Source of the DNA: JAYSFC01 sp041913505
Lineage (GTDB): Bacteria; Pseudomonadota; Gammaproteobacteria; Burkholderiales; Burkholderiaceae_C
Reading direction: 5' to 3'
DNA length: 15,307 nucleotides
NCBI GenBank assembly: GCA_041913505.1
Contig: JAYSFC010000093.1
Location: 1 to 15,307 of the forward strand
The notes under the pieces were generated by a model. It ran no database searches and was not told where the DNA came from. It worked only from the letters and a program-made list of their open reading frames with translations. Each line of letters opens with the position of its first letter. Position 1 is the stretch's first letter. Shown here piece by piece: positions 7,108 to 15,062 of the stretch. The position numbers and the translations under genes were made by a program.

Positions 7108-7644
7108 ATGGACGACATCGTCAGACAGGCGCTGGCCAAGTGGCCCCACGTACCCGACTGCTATGGCTGGTTGGGGCTGGACGCGCGCGGGCGCTGGTTC
7201 ATGCGCGACGACGCCACGCAGGCGCGCGGCCCGTTCCCCGCAGCCAAGGGCTCGCTGCTGCAGCACGAGAAGCTCATCGAATTCATCCACCGCAACTACG
7301 AAGCCGATGCGCAGGGGCGGTGGTACTTTCAGAACGGACCGCAGCGCGTGTACGTGGAGCTCGAGGCGACGCCGCTCGTGTGGCGTATCGGTGCCGATGG
7401 GGTGGTGTGCGCACACACGGGCGTGGTGGCCGAGCCCACGGAATGCCTTGTCGACGAAGCCGGCCATGTGTACCTGGCCAGCGCGCAGGGTGTGGGGCTG
7501 GTGCACACCCTCGATGTACCGCTGGCCGCCCAGGCCGTGGAGCAGGGGCGCTGGGTGCCGCGCGAAGTGCGGGCCGCCGACCTGCCCGGCCGCTACGGCT
7601 TTGTGCGCAGCCCCGTGGCGCACAAAGCCGCCGCCACCGCCTGA
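7108..7644 (+). CDS. Conserved protein of unknown function (DUF294x-type, DUF2946-named in some annotations)
   Basis: This 178-residue soluble protein has no signal peptide or membrane helix. It has a very regular look seen in many Burkholderiales genomes: an opening MDDIVRQALAKWPHVPDCYGWLGLDARGRW, then LLQHEKLIEFIHRNYEADAQGRWYFQNGPQRVYVELEATPLVWR (49-92), a HTGVVAEPTECLVDEAGHVYLA segment (100-121) and an end ALPxRYGF-like RAADLPGRYGF. I recall such proteins being named with a DUF number (DUF2944 or DUF2946) but cannot confirm which. The strand-rich pattern with repeated G-R-W/D-x-A-G-x-x-Y-L turns suggests a compact beta fold. The start is ATG at 7108, 5 bases after the hydrolase stop. No function is assigned. 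Confidence 0.82.
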   Translation: MDDIVRQALAKWPHVPDCYGWLGLDARGRWFMRDDATQARGPFPAAKGSLLQHEKLIEFIHRNYEADAQGRWYFQNGPQRVYVELEATPLVWRIGADGVVCAHTGVVAEPTECLVDEAGHVYLASAQGVGLVHTLDVPLAAQAVEQGRWVPREVRAADLPGRYGFVRSPVAHKAAATA

Positions 7645-7669
7645 TCTGCCGCGGCAGGCGCCGGGCGTG

Positions 7670-7695
7670 AAAAAGCCGGCGCGGGGCCGGCTTTT
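7670..7695. terminator. Bidirectional intrinsic terminator between convergent genes
   Basis: A 10-bp stem AAAAGCCGGC / GCCGGCTTTT (7671-7680 and 7686-7695) closes a GCGGG loop. The flanking A5 and T4 runs give a T-tract in both directions. It lies between the unknown-function gene ending at 7644 and the cytochrome gene ending at 7717, and probably serves both. Confidence 0.85.
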
Positions 7696-7716
7696 CGCGG
7701 GGGAGGCGTGGGCGCT

Positions 7717-8262
7717 TTACTTGGCAGCCGAGGCATCGCCAGCGGCGGCTTGCGCACCGTCGGCGCCGGGGCGGTTGGGCTCGGCGAACTTGGCGCCGCC
7801 GGCATTGGCCATGAAGGCTACGCCCCGGGCGATCTCGGTGTCGTCGAAGTCACCGCCGCCCTGGGGAGCCATGGCGCCCTTGCCCTTAAGCGCCGAGTTC
7901 ACCAGGGCCTCGAAGCCCGTGGCGATGCGGGGGGCCCAGGCTGCCGCGTCGCCGAACTTCGGCGAGCCGGCGGCGCCCGTGGCGTGGCAGGCGGAGCACT
8001 GGCCCTTGAACACTTCCTCGCCGGAGCGCAGGGGGCGGTTGGCGTCACGCACCTCCACCATGCCGATCTTCTGGATGCGCTCGGCCGTGGCCTTCTCCAG
8101 GTTCACCGCGCCAGCGGCAGGCTTGTCGGCCGAGCTGACGTACATGACCAAGCCGATGATGGCGAAGATCGGGATCACAAACGAGAAAAACCCCGCGAGC
8201 AGCAACTGCTTGGGGGTCTTGATCGGGCCGGTATGTGCTTCTTCGTGCTGGTTGTCGCTCAT
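7717..8262 (-). CDS. Membrane-anchored cytochrome c5 family protein
   Basis: This 181-residue class I c-type cytochrome has an N-terminal cytoplasmic stretch, one membrane anchor at about 19-42 (LLLAGFFSFVIPIFAIIGLVMYV), then a periplasmic region. A single heme site CSACH lies at 89-93 in GEEVFKGQCSACHATGAAGSPKFGD, and the likely axial Met131 is in KGAMAPQGGGDFDD. The end is Ala/Gly-rich (161-181). The c5-type pattern (CxxCHxxGxxGxPKxGD) suggests an electron carrier to a terminal oxidase or other periplasmic acceptor; the partner cannot be told from this window. The ATG at 8262 is preceded by GAGGA. A TATAAT box at 8306-8311 suggests its own promoter, independent of the upstream efflux genes. 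It may also be described as a CycB-like cytochrome. Confidence 0.92.
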   Translation of the reverse strand: MSDNQHEEAHTGPIKTPKQLLLAGFFSFVIPIFAIIGLVMYVSSADKPAAGAVNLEKATAERIQKIGMVEVRDANRPLRSGEEVFKGQCSACHATGAAGSPKFGDAAAWAPRIATGFEALVNSALKGKGAMAPQGGGDFDDTEIARGVAFMANAGGAKFAEPNRPGADGAQAAAGDASAAK

Positions 8263-8305
8263 GACGTCCTCGGGGTTATCGGGGGCTGTTTTGTAACAAC
8301 CTTTG

Positions 8306-8311
8306 ATTATA
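8306..8311 (-). promoter_or_regulatory. Probable -10 box for the cytochrome c5 gene
   Basis: The minus strand reads TATAAT here, in an AT-rich island between two GC-rich stretches, about 45 bases before the start codon. The hexamer 17 bases upstream (GAGGGC) is a poor -35 and falls inside the hairpin at 8324-8351. An activator or another sigma factor is therefore possible. Confidence 0.5.
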
Positions 8312-8323
8312 TCTACCGTCCTG

Positions 8324-8351
8324 CGCAGGCCCTCGGTATCGAGGGCCTGCG
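8324..8351. terminator. Strong hairpin after the efflux operon, without a T-tract
   Basis: A perfect 12-bp stem (CGCAGGCCCTCG / CGAGGGCCTGCG) closes a GTAT loop, 13 bases after the outer-membrane factor stop. Its position fits a transcript end for the efflux operon, but no T-run follows on the minus strand (CAGGACGG). It may work as a processing or 3' stabilising stem, or as a weak terminator. Confidence 0.55.
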
Positions 8352-8364
8352 GGCTTGTCTCAGC

Positions 8365-9783
8365 TCAAGAAGGCGCCTTGACAGACGGCTCGTCGCTCCA
8401 GCCGCCGCCCAGGGCTTTGTAGAGCGTGACCTGGTTCTGCAGCTGTGCCAGGCGCACCTGTACGACGGCCTGCTCGGTGGCGAACAGCGAGCGCTGTGCG
8501 TCCAGCAGGTCGAGGTAGCTGGCCACGCCGTTCTGGTAGCGCAGGTCCGACAGCTTGTAGCGCGTGGTGTCGGCGGCGGCCTGGGCCTGCTGGGCGCGGG
8601 CCTGATCGGTCAGCGTGCCCTGGCTGACCAGCGCGTCCGATACCTCGCGGAAGGCGCTCTGGATGGCCTTCTCGTACTGCGCGATGGCGATGTCGCGGCC
8701 GGCCTTCGATGACTCCAGCGCCGCCTGGTTGCGGCCGGCGTTGAAGATCGGCAGCATCGCCGAGACCGTGGGCGTGAATGCCCAGGAGCCGCTCTTGAAC
8801 AGCCCCGACAGCTCGTTGCTGGCGGTGCCCGCCTGGGCTGTGAGCGAGATGGTCGGGAAGAACGCGGCGCGCGCCGCGCCGATGTTGGCATTGGCTGCAA
8901 TCAGCTGCTGCTCGGCCTGCCGCACGTCGGGCCGGCGCACGAGCAGGTCGGACGGCAGGCCCGCGGGCAGGGCACCCATGGCTGGCACATCGGCCAGGCG
9001 GCTGCCCGCCAAGCTGGCGCGAACGTCATCGGGCAGCTGCTGGCCCAGCAGCAGGGCCAGGGCGTTTTCGTCCAGCGCGCGCTGGCGCTGCTGCTGCGCC
9101 AGCGTGCCGCGCGCGGCTTCGGTGAGGGACAGGGCCTGCTGGTAATCCAGCTCGGAGGCCGCGCCCACGTCGAAGCGCATCTGGGTCAGCTTGACCGACT
9201 CTTCGCGCGTCGCCAGGGTGCGGCGCGAGATGTCGAGCAGTTCCTCATCGGCCATCAGCGTGTACCAGCCGTTGGCCACGTTGGCCACCAGGCTGATCTG
9301 CACGGCCTTGCGCGCCTCTTCGGTGGCGAGGTACTGGTGCAGTGCCTGCTCCTTGAGGCTACCCAGGCGGCCCCAGAAGTCCAGCTCCCACGCTGACAGG
9401 ACGCCGCCCACGCTGTACGTGTTGGTGAGCTTGCCGGAGCTGTTGGGCGCGCGCGATGCGTTCGCGCCCAAGCCGACCGACGGGTACTGCGCTGCCCGCT
9501 GGATCTGGAACTGCGCGCGCGCCTGCTCGATGTTGAGCGCGGCCACGCGCAGGTCGCGGTTGTTGGCCAGTGCGGCTTCGATGAGGCGGCGCAGGCGCGG
9601 GTCGGTGAAATAGTCCTTCCAGTCCACGGAGGCCGCGGGCGCGGCGCTGGCATCTGCGCCCGTGGCTTGGGTGGCATAGGCCGCTGGCACGGGCGCCTGG
9701 GGGCGCTCGTAGGTCGGAATGAAGGAGCAGCCTGCCGTCAGCAGCGCTGTAGCCAGCGCGGCTGGTGCGAATCGTTTAGTCAT
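8365..9783 (-). CDS. RND efflux outer-membrane factor lipoprotein, OprM/NodT family
   Basis: This 472-residue outer-membrane channel of a tripartite efflux pump trimerises into a beta-barrel plus periplasmic alpha-tunnel. The lipoprotein signal ends in L-T-A-G-C, with Cys19 lipidated. FIPTYERPQAPVP follows, the usual start of OprM/TtgC-type mature proteins. Two repeated OEP halves are visible: NNRDLRVAALNIEQARAQFQIQRAAQYPSVG (about 74-104) and, in the second half, the RRPDVRQAEQQLIAANANIGAARAAFFPTISL signature (about 284-315) and YQNGVASYLDLLDAQRSLFATEQ (about 423-445). The ATG at 9783 overlaps the permease stop by eight bases (ATGACTAA), so translation is coupled. It is the last gene of the operon. 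The family is certain; the specific name (oprM, ttgC, oprB) is not. Confidence 0.95.
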   Translation of the reverse strand: MTKRFAPAALATALLTAGCSFIPTYERPQAPVPAAYATQATGADASAAPAASVDWKDYFTDPRLRRLIEAALANNRDLRVAALNIEQARAQFQIQRAAQYPSVGLGANASRAPNSSGKLTNTYSVGGVLSAWELDFWGRLGSLKEQALHQYLATEEARKAVQISLVANVANGWYTLMADEELLDISRRTLATREESVKLTQMRFDVGAASELDYQQALSLTEAARGTLAQQQRQRALDENALALLLGQQLPDDVRASLAGSRLADVPAMGALPAGLPSDLLVRRPDVRQAEQQLIAANANIGAARAAFFPTISLTAQAGTASNELSGLFKSGSWAFTPTVSAMLPIFNAGRNQAALESSKAGRDIAIAQYEKAIQSAFREVSDALVSQGTLTDQARAQQAQAAADTTRYKLSDLRYQNGVASYLDLLDAQRSLFATEQAVVQVRLAQLQNQVTLYKALGGGWSDEPSVKAPS

Positions 9784-12700
9784 GGGAACCTACCCCCGCT
9801 TCCTCGGCGTGGCGCCGGTTGATTTCCTGCTGGCGCGCGCTGCCCTTGAACAGGCCGCGCACGACCACGAAGAACACGGGCACGAACACCACCGCCAGCG
9901 CGGTGCCGGTGATCATGCCGCCGAGCACGCCTGTGCCGATTGCCCGCTGGCTGGCCGAGCCCGCGCCCGAGGCCAGCACCAGCGGCACCACGCCCAGGCC
10001 GAAGGCCATGGAGGTCATGATGATGGGCCGGAACCGCAGGTGCGCCGCGGCCAGCGCCGCTTCGATCACGCTCTTGCCTTGCGCTTGCAGGTCCTTGGCG
10101 AACTCGATGATCAGGATGGCGTTCTTCGCCGACAGGCCGATGATCGTGATCAGGCCCACCTGGAAGTACACGTCGTTCGCGTAGCCGCGCAGCATCGTGG
10201 CCAGCAGTACGCCGAGCACGCCCAGCGGCACCACCAGGATCACGGCGAGCGGGATGGACCAGCTCTCATACAGCGCCGCCAGGCACAGGAACACGGCCAG
10301 CACGGCGAAGGCGTAAAGGACCAGGGCCTGCGCGCCGGCGAGTTTTTCCTCGCGCGACTGACCTGTCCACTCGAAGCCGAAGCCCGGGGGCAACTGCGCG
10401 GCGAGTTTTTCCATTTCGGCCATCGCGGCACCAGTGCTGTAGCCGGGCGCCGGGGCACCCGAGATGCGCATGGCCGGGTAGCCGTTGTAGCGCACGGTTT
10501 GCTGTGCGCCCTTGACCCAGCGCGTGTTCGCGAAGGTCGACATCGGCACGAGCTGGCCCTGGTTGTTGCGCACGTTGATCTGCAGCAAATCGTCGGGCTG
10601 CATGCGCGCGGGCGCATCGGCCTGCACCACCACGCGCTGCAGGCGGCCCTGGCTCGGGAAGTCGTTCACGTAGCTCGAGCCGAGCGCCGTCGACAGCGCC
10701 GTGTTGATCGAGTCGAAGGGCACGCCCAGGGCGTTGGCCTTGTCGCGGTCGATGTCGATCTGCAGCTGCGGCGCATCCTCAAGGCCGTCGGGGCGCACCT
10801 GCGTGAGGATCTTGCTCTGCGACGCCATGCCCAGCAGCTGGTTGCGCGCGTTGACCAGGGCCTCGTGCCCCGCGCCGCCGCGATCCTGCAGGCGGAACGT
10901 GAAGCCGGAGGCGTTGCCCAGCTCGGGGATGGGCGGCGGGCTTAGCGCGAAGATGAATGCGTCGCGCACGCCCATCAGCGCGCCGATCGTGCGCCCCGCC
11001 ACGGCCTCGGCCGACTGGCCGGGGCCCTTGCGCTCGTGCCAGTCCTTGAGCGTCACGAATGCCAGCGCCGCGTTCTGGCCTTGGCCTGAGAAGCTGAAGC
11101 CCAGCACGCTCACCATGTTCTGCACCTCGGGCTGCTTGAGCACGAAGCCTTCCGCCTGCTTCATCACCGAGAGCGTGCGCTCCTGCGTTGCGCCCGGGGG
11201 GAGCTGCACATTCACGATCATGTAGCCCTGGTCTTCGCCGGGCAGGAACGAGGTCGGCAGGCGCATGTAGACCACGGCCACCGCACCGATGATGGCGGCG
11301 TAGATCACGAGGTAGCGGGCTGCGCGCTTCAGGATGCGGGCCACGAAGCCCTCATAGCCCTTGGCAGTGCGGCTGAAACCCCGGTTGAACCAACCGAAGA
11401 AGCCCTTCTTCTCGTGGTGGTGCCCCGCTTCCACGGGCTGCAGCAGCGTGGCACACAGCGCGGGCGTGAGGGACAGGGCCATGAAGGCCGAGAAGCTGAT
11501 CGAGGCCACCATCACCGCCGAGAACTGGCGGTAAATGTTGCCCGTGGAGCCCGCGAAGAACGCCAGCGGCACGAACACCGAGATCAGCACCACGGTCACG
11601 CCGATGATGGCGCCCGAGATCTGCCGCATGGCCTTGCGCGTGGCCTCGAGCGGTGACAGGCCTTCCTCGCTCATGATGCGTTCGACGTTCTCCACCACCA
11701 CGATGGCATCGTCCACCACGATGCCAATCACGAGCACCATGCCGAACATGGTCAGCACGTTGATCGAGAAACCCAGCGCCAGCAGCGTGGCGAAGGTGCC
11801 GAGGAGGGCGATAGGCACGACGATGGTGGGGATCAGCGTGTAGCGCCAGTTCTGCAGGAACAGGAACATCACGAGGAACACCAGCACCACGGCTTCGACA
11901 AGGGTGTGCACCACCTGCGTGATGGAGATGTCCACGAAGCGCGAGCTGTCGTACGGGATCTTCCAGTCCACGCCCTTGGGGAAGTAGCGCGAGAGTTCCT
12001 CCATCTTGGTGCGCACGTCCTTGGCGGCCTGCAGCGCGTTGCCCGTGGGCGAGAGCTGCACGCCAATGCCCACGGCCGGCTGGCCATTCAGGCGCGCCGA
12101 GGTGGCGTAGGTCTGGCCGCCGAGCTCGATGCGGGCCACGTCCTTCAGGCGCACGGTGGAACCATCGGGGTTGGCGCGCAGCACGATGGCGCCGAACTGC
12201 TCCACCGAGGCGAGCTGGCCGTTGACCACCACTGTGGCCGCGATGCCCTGGCCGCTGATGTTGGGCAGGTCGCCGATGGCCCCGCTGGCCACCTGCGCGT
12301 TCTGCGCGCGGATGGCGTTGGTGACGTCGGCCGGGGACAGGTTGTAGCCCGTCATCTTGGCCGGGTCGATCCAGATGCGCATGGCGCGCTCGGAGCCGAA
12401 CAGCTGCGCCTGGCCAATGCCGTTGAGGCGCTGCAGCTCGGGCACCACGTTGCGCGCGGCATAGTCGCCCAGCGCCGTGGTGTCGATGGCCGGGTTGCTC
12501 GACGAGAGCATGGTGAACAGCAGGAAGTTCGAACGCGACTTGTCCACGCGCACGCCTTGCTGCGTCACGGCCGCCGGCAGGCGCGGCGTTGCGCGCGAGA
12601 GGCGGTTCTGCACGTCCACCTGCGCGAGGTCGGAGTTGGTGCCGGGCTGGAAGCTCAGCGTGATGCTGCCGGTGCCGTCGGCCTGCGCCACGGACTCCAT

Positions 12701-12931
12701 GTAGATCATGCCGGGCGAGCCGTTCATTTCGCGCTCGATCACCGACAGCACGCTGTCCTCCAGCGTCTGGGCCGAGGCGCCGGGGTAGGCGGCATTGATC
12801 ACGATGGAGGGCGGCGCCACGGGCGGGTACTGCGCAATGGGCAGCTGCGTGATCGAAACGGCGCCGAGCACGATGACGAACAGCGCGATCACCCACGCGA
12901 AGATGGGGCGGTCAATAAAGAACTTGGCCAT
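9776..12931 (-). CDS. acrB: RND multidrug efflux permease, HAE1 family (AcrB/MexB type)
   Basis: This 1051-residue inner-membrane drug/proton antiporter is full length for AcrB. The N-terminus MAKFFIDRPIFAWVIALFV leads into TM1. Proton-relay residues are in place: Asp407 and Asp408 (GIVVDDAIVVVENVERIM), Lys936 (GLSAKNAILIIEF) and Arg968 (RFRPIIMTS). Pocket residues Phe136, Phe178 and Tyr327 match AcrB numbering; Phe612, Phe614 and Phe625 match AcrB 615, 617 and 628, while the place of AcrB Phe610 looks like Val607. The substrate range cannot be read directly, but an AcrB-like broad lipophilic range is expected. The ATG at 12931 lies 15 bases after the adaptor stop with AGAGG upstream. The symbol reflects the type, not proven orthology. 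Confidence 0.96.
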   Translation of the reverse strand: MAKFFIDRPIFAWVIALFVIVLGAVSITQLPIAQYPPVAPPSIVINAAYPGASAQTLEDSVLSVIEREMNGSPGMIYMESVAQADGTGSITLSFQPGTNSDLAQVDVQNRLSRATPRLPAAVTQQGVRVDKSRSNFLLFTMLSSSNPAIDTTALGDYAARNVVPELQRLNGIGQAQLFGSERAMRIWIDPAKMTGYNLSPADVTNAIRAQNAQVASGAIGDLPNISGQGIAATVVVNGQLASVEQFGAIVLRANPDGSTVRLKDVARIELGGQTYATSARLNGQPAVGIGVQLSPTGNALQAAKDVRTKMEELSRYFPKGVDWKIPYDSSRFVDISITQVVHTLVEAVVLVFLVMFLFLQNWRYTLIPTIVVPIALLGTFATLLALGFSINVLTMFGMVLVIGIVVDDAIVVVENVERIMSEEGLSPLEATRKAMRQISGAIIGVTVVLISVFVPLAFFAGSTGNIYRQFSAVMVASISFSAFMALSLTPALCATLLQPVEAGHHHEKKGFFGWFNRGFSRTAKGYEGFVARILKRAARYLVIYAAIIGAVAVVYMRLPTSFLPGEDQGYMIVNVQLPPGATQERTLSVMKQAEGFVLKQPEVQNMVSVLGFSFSGQGQNAALAFVTLKDWHERKGPGQSAEAVAGRTIGALMGVRDAFIFALSPPPIPELGNASGFTFRLQDRGGAGHEALVNARNQLLGMASQSKILTQVRPDGLEDAPQLQIDIDRDKANALGVPFDSINTALSTALGSSYVNDFPSQGRLQRVVVQADAPARMQPDDLLQINVRNNQGQLVPMSTFANTRWVKGAQQTVRYNGYPAMRISGAPAPGYSTGAAMAEMEKLAAQLPPGFGFEWTGQSREEKLAGAQALVLYAFAVLAVFLCLAALYESWSIPLAVILVVPLGVLGVLLATMLRGYANDVYFQVGLITIIGLSAKNAILIIEFAKDLQAQGKSVIEAALAAAHLRFRPIIMTSMAFGLGVVPLVLASGAGSASQRAIGTGVLGGMITGTALAVVFVPVFFVVVRGLFKGSARQQEINRRHAEEAGVGSHD

Positions 12932-12946
12932 GTGTCGGGCCTCTGG

Positions 12947-14224
12947 TTATTGCTGGGGGGCCGACGCTTGCGGGGCCGGGGCGGATGCCGCGGCGGCGGG
13001 CGCTGGCGCCGCGGCGCCCGGGGCCTGCCAGGGCACGGCCTTCACGGGGGTGCCTGGGGGCAGCATTTGCAGTTTCTGGAAGCCGTCGACCATCACCTGC
13101 TCGCCGGCTTTGAGGCCTTCCTGGACGAGCCAGCGGTTGTTCTGGGCAGCCGTGACCTTGACGTTGCGCGGCGTTACCTTGCCGTCCTCGGCCACCACGT
13201 TCACGCTATCGCCCTGCTGGGTACGGGTCACGGCCTGCTGCGGCAGCGTGATCGCGTTCGAGGCCTGGGCCTGCTCCACGCGCACGCGCACATAGAGGCC
13301 GGGCAGCAGCTCACCCTTGGGGTTGGGGACCTCGGCGCGCAGCGTGACCTGGCCCGTGGTGGGATCCACCGACAGATCCGAGAACAGCAGCTTGCCGGGC
13401 AGGGGATACTCGCTGCCGTCGGCCAGCACGACGCGCACGCTCGCGGCATCCGAGCCCGGCGCGTGCTTGAACTGGCCGGCCGCCATCGCGCGGCGCAGGT
13501 TGAACACGTCGGTCGACGATTGCGTGAAGTTCACGTACACAGAGTTGATCTGCTGCACCAGGGCCAGCTGGGTGGCCTCGCCCTGGCCCACCAGTGCGCC
13601 CTCGGTCACCAGTGCGCGGCCGATGCGGCCCGAGATAGGCGCCGTGACAGTGGTGTAGCCAAGGTTGATCTCGGCGGTGCGCACGGCGGCCTTGCCGGCC
13701 ATCACGTCGGCCTGGGCCTGCTTCTGGGCCGCCTCGGTGTTCACGAAATCCTGCTTGCTGATCGCGTTGACGGCCACCAGCGGGCGGAAGCGCTCGAGCT
13801 GGGCCGTGGTCTGCGCCAGGTTCGCCTCGGCGCGTGCCAGCGTGGCGCGAGCGCTTTCCAGCGCGGCAGCGTAGGGGGCGGGGTCAATCTTGAACAGCGG
13901 CTGGCCGGCCTTTACGTCGCTGCCCTCACGGAACAGGCGCTGCTGCAGGATGCCTGCGCTGCGTGCGCGGATCTGGGCGGTGCGTATGGCCTCCACGCGG
14001 CCCGGCAGTTCGGTGACCAGGCCCACGTCACCCGGGGTCGCCACCACCACGCCGACCTGAACGGGAGGCATCTTGGGGCCACCGCCGGCAGCGGGCGCTT
14101 CGCTTTTGCCACCGCCGCAGGCCGCCAGGGCCAGGGCGCATGCCATGGTGAGGCCCAAAGCAGCCTTGTGGCGGCGGGCGGCATGGGGAGGGGAAATGTC
14201 TGACAGGTCGCGCGAGCTCTGCAT
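12947..14224 (-). CDS. acrA: RND efflux periplasmic adaptor (membrane fusion) lipoprotein, AcrA/MexA type
   Basis: This 425-residue adaptor bridges the permease and the outer-membrane channel. A basic N-terminal region (RRHK, 17-20) and a hydrophobic core precede the lipobox L-A-A-C with Cys36, so it is probably anchored in the inner membrane by lipid. Then come the beta-barrel/lipoyl start (PPVQVGVVVATPGDVGLVTELPGRVEAIRTAQIRARSAGIL), a helical hairpin at about 115-190, the lipoyl return YTTVTAPISGRIGRALVTEGALV (190-212) and the membrane-proximal domain to about 395. The tail is Pro/Ala-rich (400-425). The start was chosen at 14224 because GAAGGA precedes it; an in-frame ATG at 14263 would add 13 residues without purpose. 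It is the first gene of the pump operon, read away from the repressor gene. Confidence 0.95.
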   Translation of the reverse strand: MQSSRDLSDISPPHAARRHKAALGLTMACALALAACGGGKSEAPAAGGGPKMPPVQVGVVVATPGDVGLVTELPGRVEAIRTAQIRARSAGILQQRLFREGSDVKAGQPLFKIDPAPYAAALESARATLARAEANLAQTTAQLERFRPLVAVNAISKQDFVNTEAAQKQAQADVMAGKAAVRTAEINLGYTTVTAPISGRIGRALVTEGALVGQGEATQLALVQQINSVYVNFTQSSTDVFNLRRAMAAGQFKHAPGSDAASVRVVLADGSEYPLPGKLLFSDLSVDPTTGQVTLRAEVPNPKGELLPGLYVRVRVEQAQASNAITLPQQAVTRTQQGDSVNVVAEDGKVTPRNVKVTAAQNNRWLVQEGLKAGEQVMVDGFQKLQMLPPGTPVKAVPWQAPGAAAPAPAAAASAPAPQASAPQQ

Positions 14225-14318
14225 GAGGGGTCCTTCCGATTTATGCGGCAAACAGGCCGCCAAGCGGTGGCTGGGAGGTGCCTGCCGCTGTCACTGGCCA
14301 TGGGAAATGGGATCGGCG

Positions 14319-14324
14319 ATTATA
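14319..14324 (-). promoter_or_regulatory. Probable -10 box of the efflux operon
   Basis: The left operator arm contains TATAAT read on the minus strand, about 95 bases before the adaptor start codon. No good -35 is visible at the expected distance. Repressor binding to the operator would cover this box directly. Confidence 0.6.
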
Positions 14325-14340
14325 CATACAATCATGAATG

Positions 14341-14346
14341 TATAAT
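14341..14346 (+). promoter_or_regulatory. Probable -10 box of the repressor gene
   Basis: The right operator arm contains TATAAT on the plus strand, 55 bases before the repressor start codon. The -35 region is weak. Its position inside the operator implies that the repressor limits its own synthesis. Confidence 0.6.
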
Positions 14347-14401
14347 GAGAACTGCTGTGCGGGGCCATGGTGGTGTCGCAGTATGACAAGGAGATGGGCG
14401 T

Positions 14402-15031
14402 ATGGTTCGTCGTACCAAAGAGGATGCGGTGGCGACGCGCGGCAGTCTGCTCGATGCGGCGGAGCGGGTCTTCTATGAAAAAGGGGTCTCCCGGGCGTCA
14501 CTGGGAGATATCGCGCAGGCGGCGGGGGCGACGCGGGGTGCCTTCTACTGGCACTTCAAGGACAAGGTGGACTTGTTCAATGCCATGATGGATCGCGTGA
14601 CCTTGCCGCTCGAGAGCGCCTGCTGGGCCTGCGAGGCGGATGACGGGGTCGCGCCGCTGCTTCGCCTGCGTGGCGTGGTGGAGGGGGTGCTGCGCACGGT
14701 GTCGTCGGATGAGCGCACGCGCAGGGTGTTCGAGATCGCCTTGTACAAGGTCGAGTACATCGAAGAGCTCGGTGCGGTGCGTGAGCGGCACATCAAGGCC
14801 TCTGATGGGTTCACACGCAAGCTGGCGCAAGATCTGGCTTGCGCGGCGGATGCGCAGGGGGTGGCTTTGCGTGTGCCACCCGAGGTGGCGGCAACGGGGT
14901 TGCATGCTTTGTTCGATGGATTGATTCAGGGGTGGCTGCTCAATCAGGGCAATTTCGACCTTGTGGCTGTGGGGGGGGTGACGGTAGATGCCTATCTGGT
15001 GGGGTTGGGTTTTGACCTAAGCGGCCTGTAG
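14402..15031 (+). CDS. acrR: TetR family repressor of the efflux operon, AcrR/TtgR type
   Basis: This 209-residue regulator has an N-terminal TetR DNA-binding domain at about 10-60. The helix-turn-helix SLGDIAQAAGATRGAFYWHFKDKVDLF (33-59) is nearly the same as in AcrR (TRGAIYWHFKDK). The C-terminal domain (about 80-205) has the AcrR-like ERTRRVFEIALYKVEYIEE and LHALFDGLIQGWLLNQGNFDLV segments; it is expected to bind drug ligands and release DNA. The ATG at 14402 is preceded by AAGGAG at 14388-14393 with eight bases of spacing. The gene is divergent from the pump operon, and an AcrR-like operator lies between them, which makes local, ligand-relieved repression of the pump very likely. The symbol reflects type and context. 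Confidence 0.93.
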   Translation: MVRRTKEDAVATRGSLLDAAERVFYEKGVSRASLGDIAQAAGATRGAFYWHFKDKVDLFNAMMDRVTLPLESACWACEADDGVAPLLRLRGVVEGVLRTVSSDERTRRVFEIALYKVEYIEELGAVRERHIKASDGFTRKLAQDLACAADAQGVALRVPPEVAATGLHALFDGLIQGWLLNQGNFDLVAVGGVTVDAYLVGLGFDLSGL

Positions 15032-15062
15032 CTGCGGCCTTTCTCGAAGTGCGCAGGGCTCG

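Larger units (their letters stand above)
14319..14346. promoter_or_regulatory. AcrR-like operator: 9-bp inverted repeat with 10-bp spacer
   Basis: The arms ATTATACAT and ATGTATAAT are perfect inverted copies. The inner 24 bases (14323-14346) match the E. coli AcrR site, as I remember it, at 18 of 24 positions, including TACATACA at one end and TGAATGTAT at the other. It lies between the pump operon and the TetR-type gene, where such repressors bind. Confidence 0.8.

Noticed and set aside
9719..10945. 408-codon open frame on the plus strand opposite the permease 3' end
   Set aside because: It is a shadow frame of the permease and outer-membrane factor genes; its His-rich sequence mirrors common GC-rich codons.
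11906..14203. 765-codon open frame on the plus strand opposite the permease and adaptor genes
   Set aside because: It is antisense to clear efflux genes and has a His/Ala/Gly/Arg-rich shadow composition with no domain.
14225..14263. Longer start for the adaptor gene at 14263
   Set aside because: A GAAGGA site precedes the ATG at 14224, and 13 more residues would only lengthen an already long signal region.
15012..15017. TTGACC near the end of the repressor gene as a -35 box for tRNA-Arg
   Set aside because: No -10-like hexamer lies 16-18 bases downstream; the TGC-GATAAT element is too far away.
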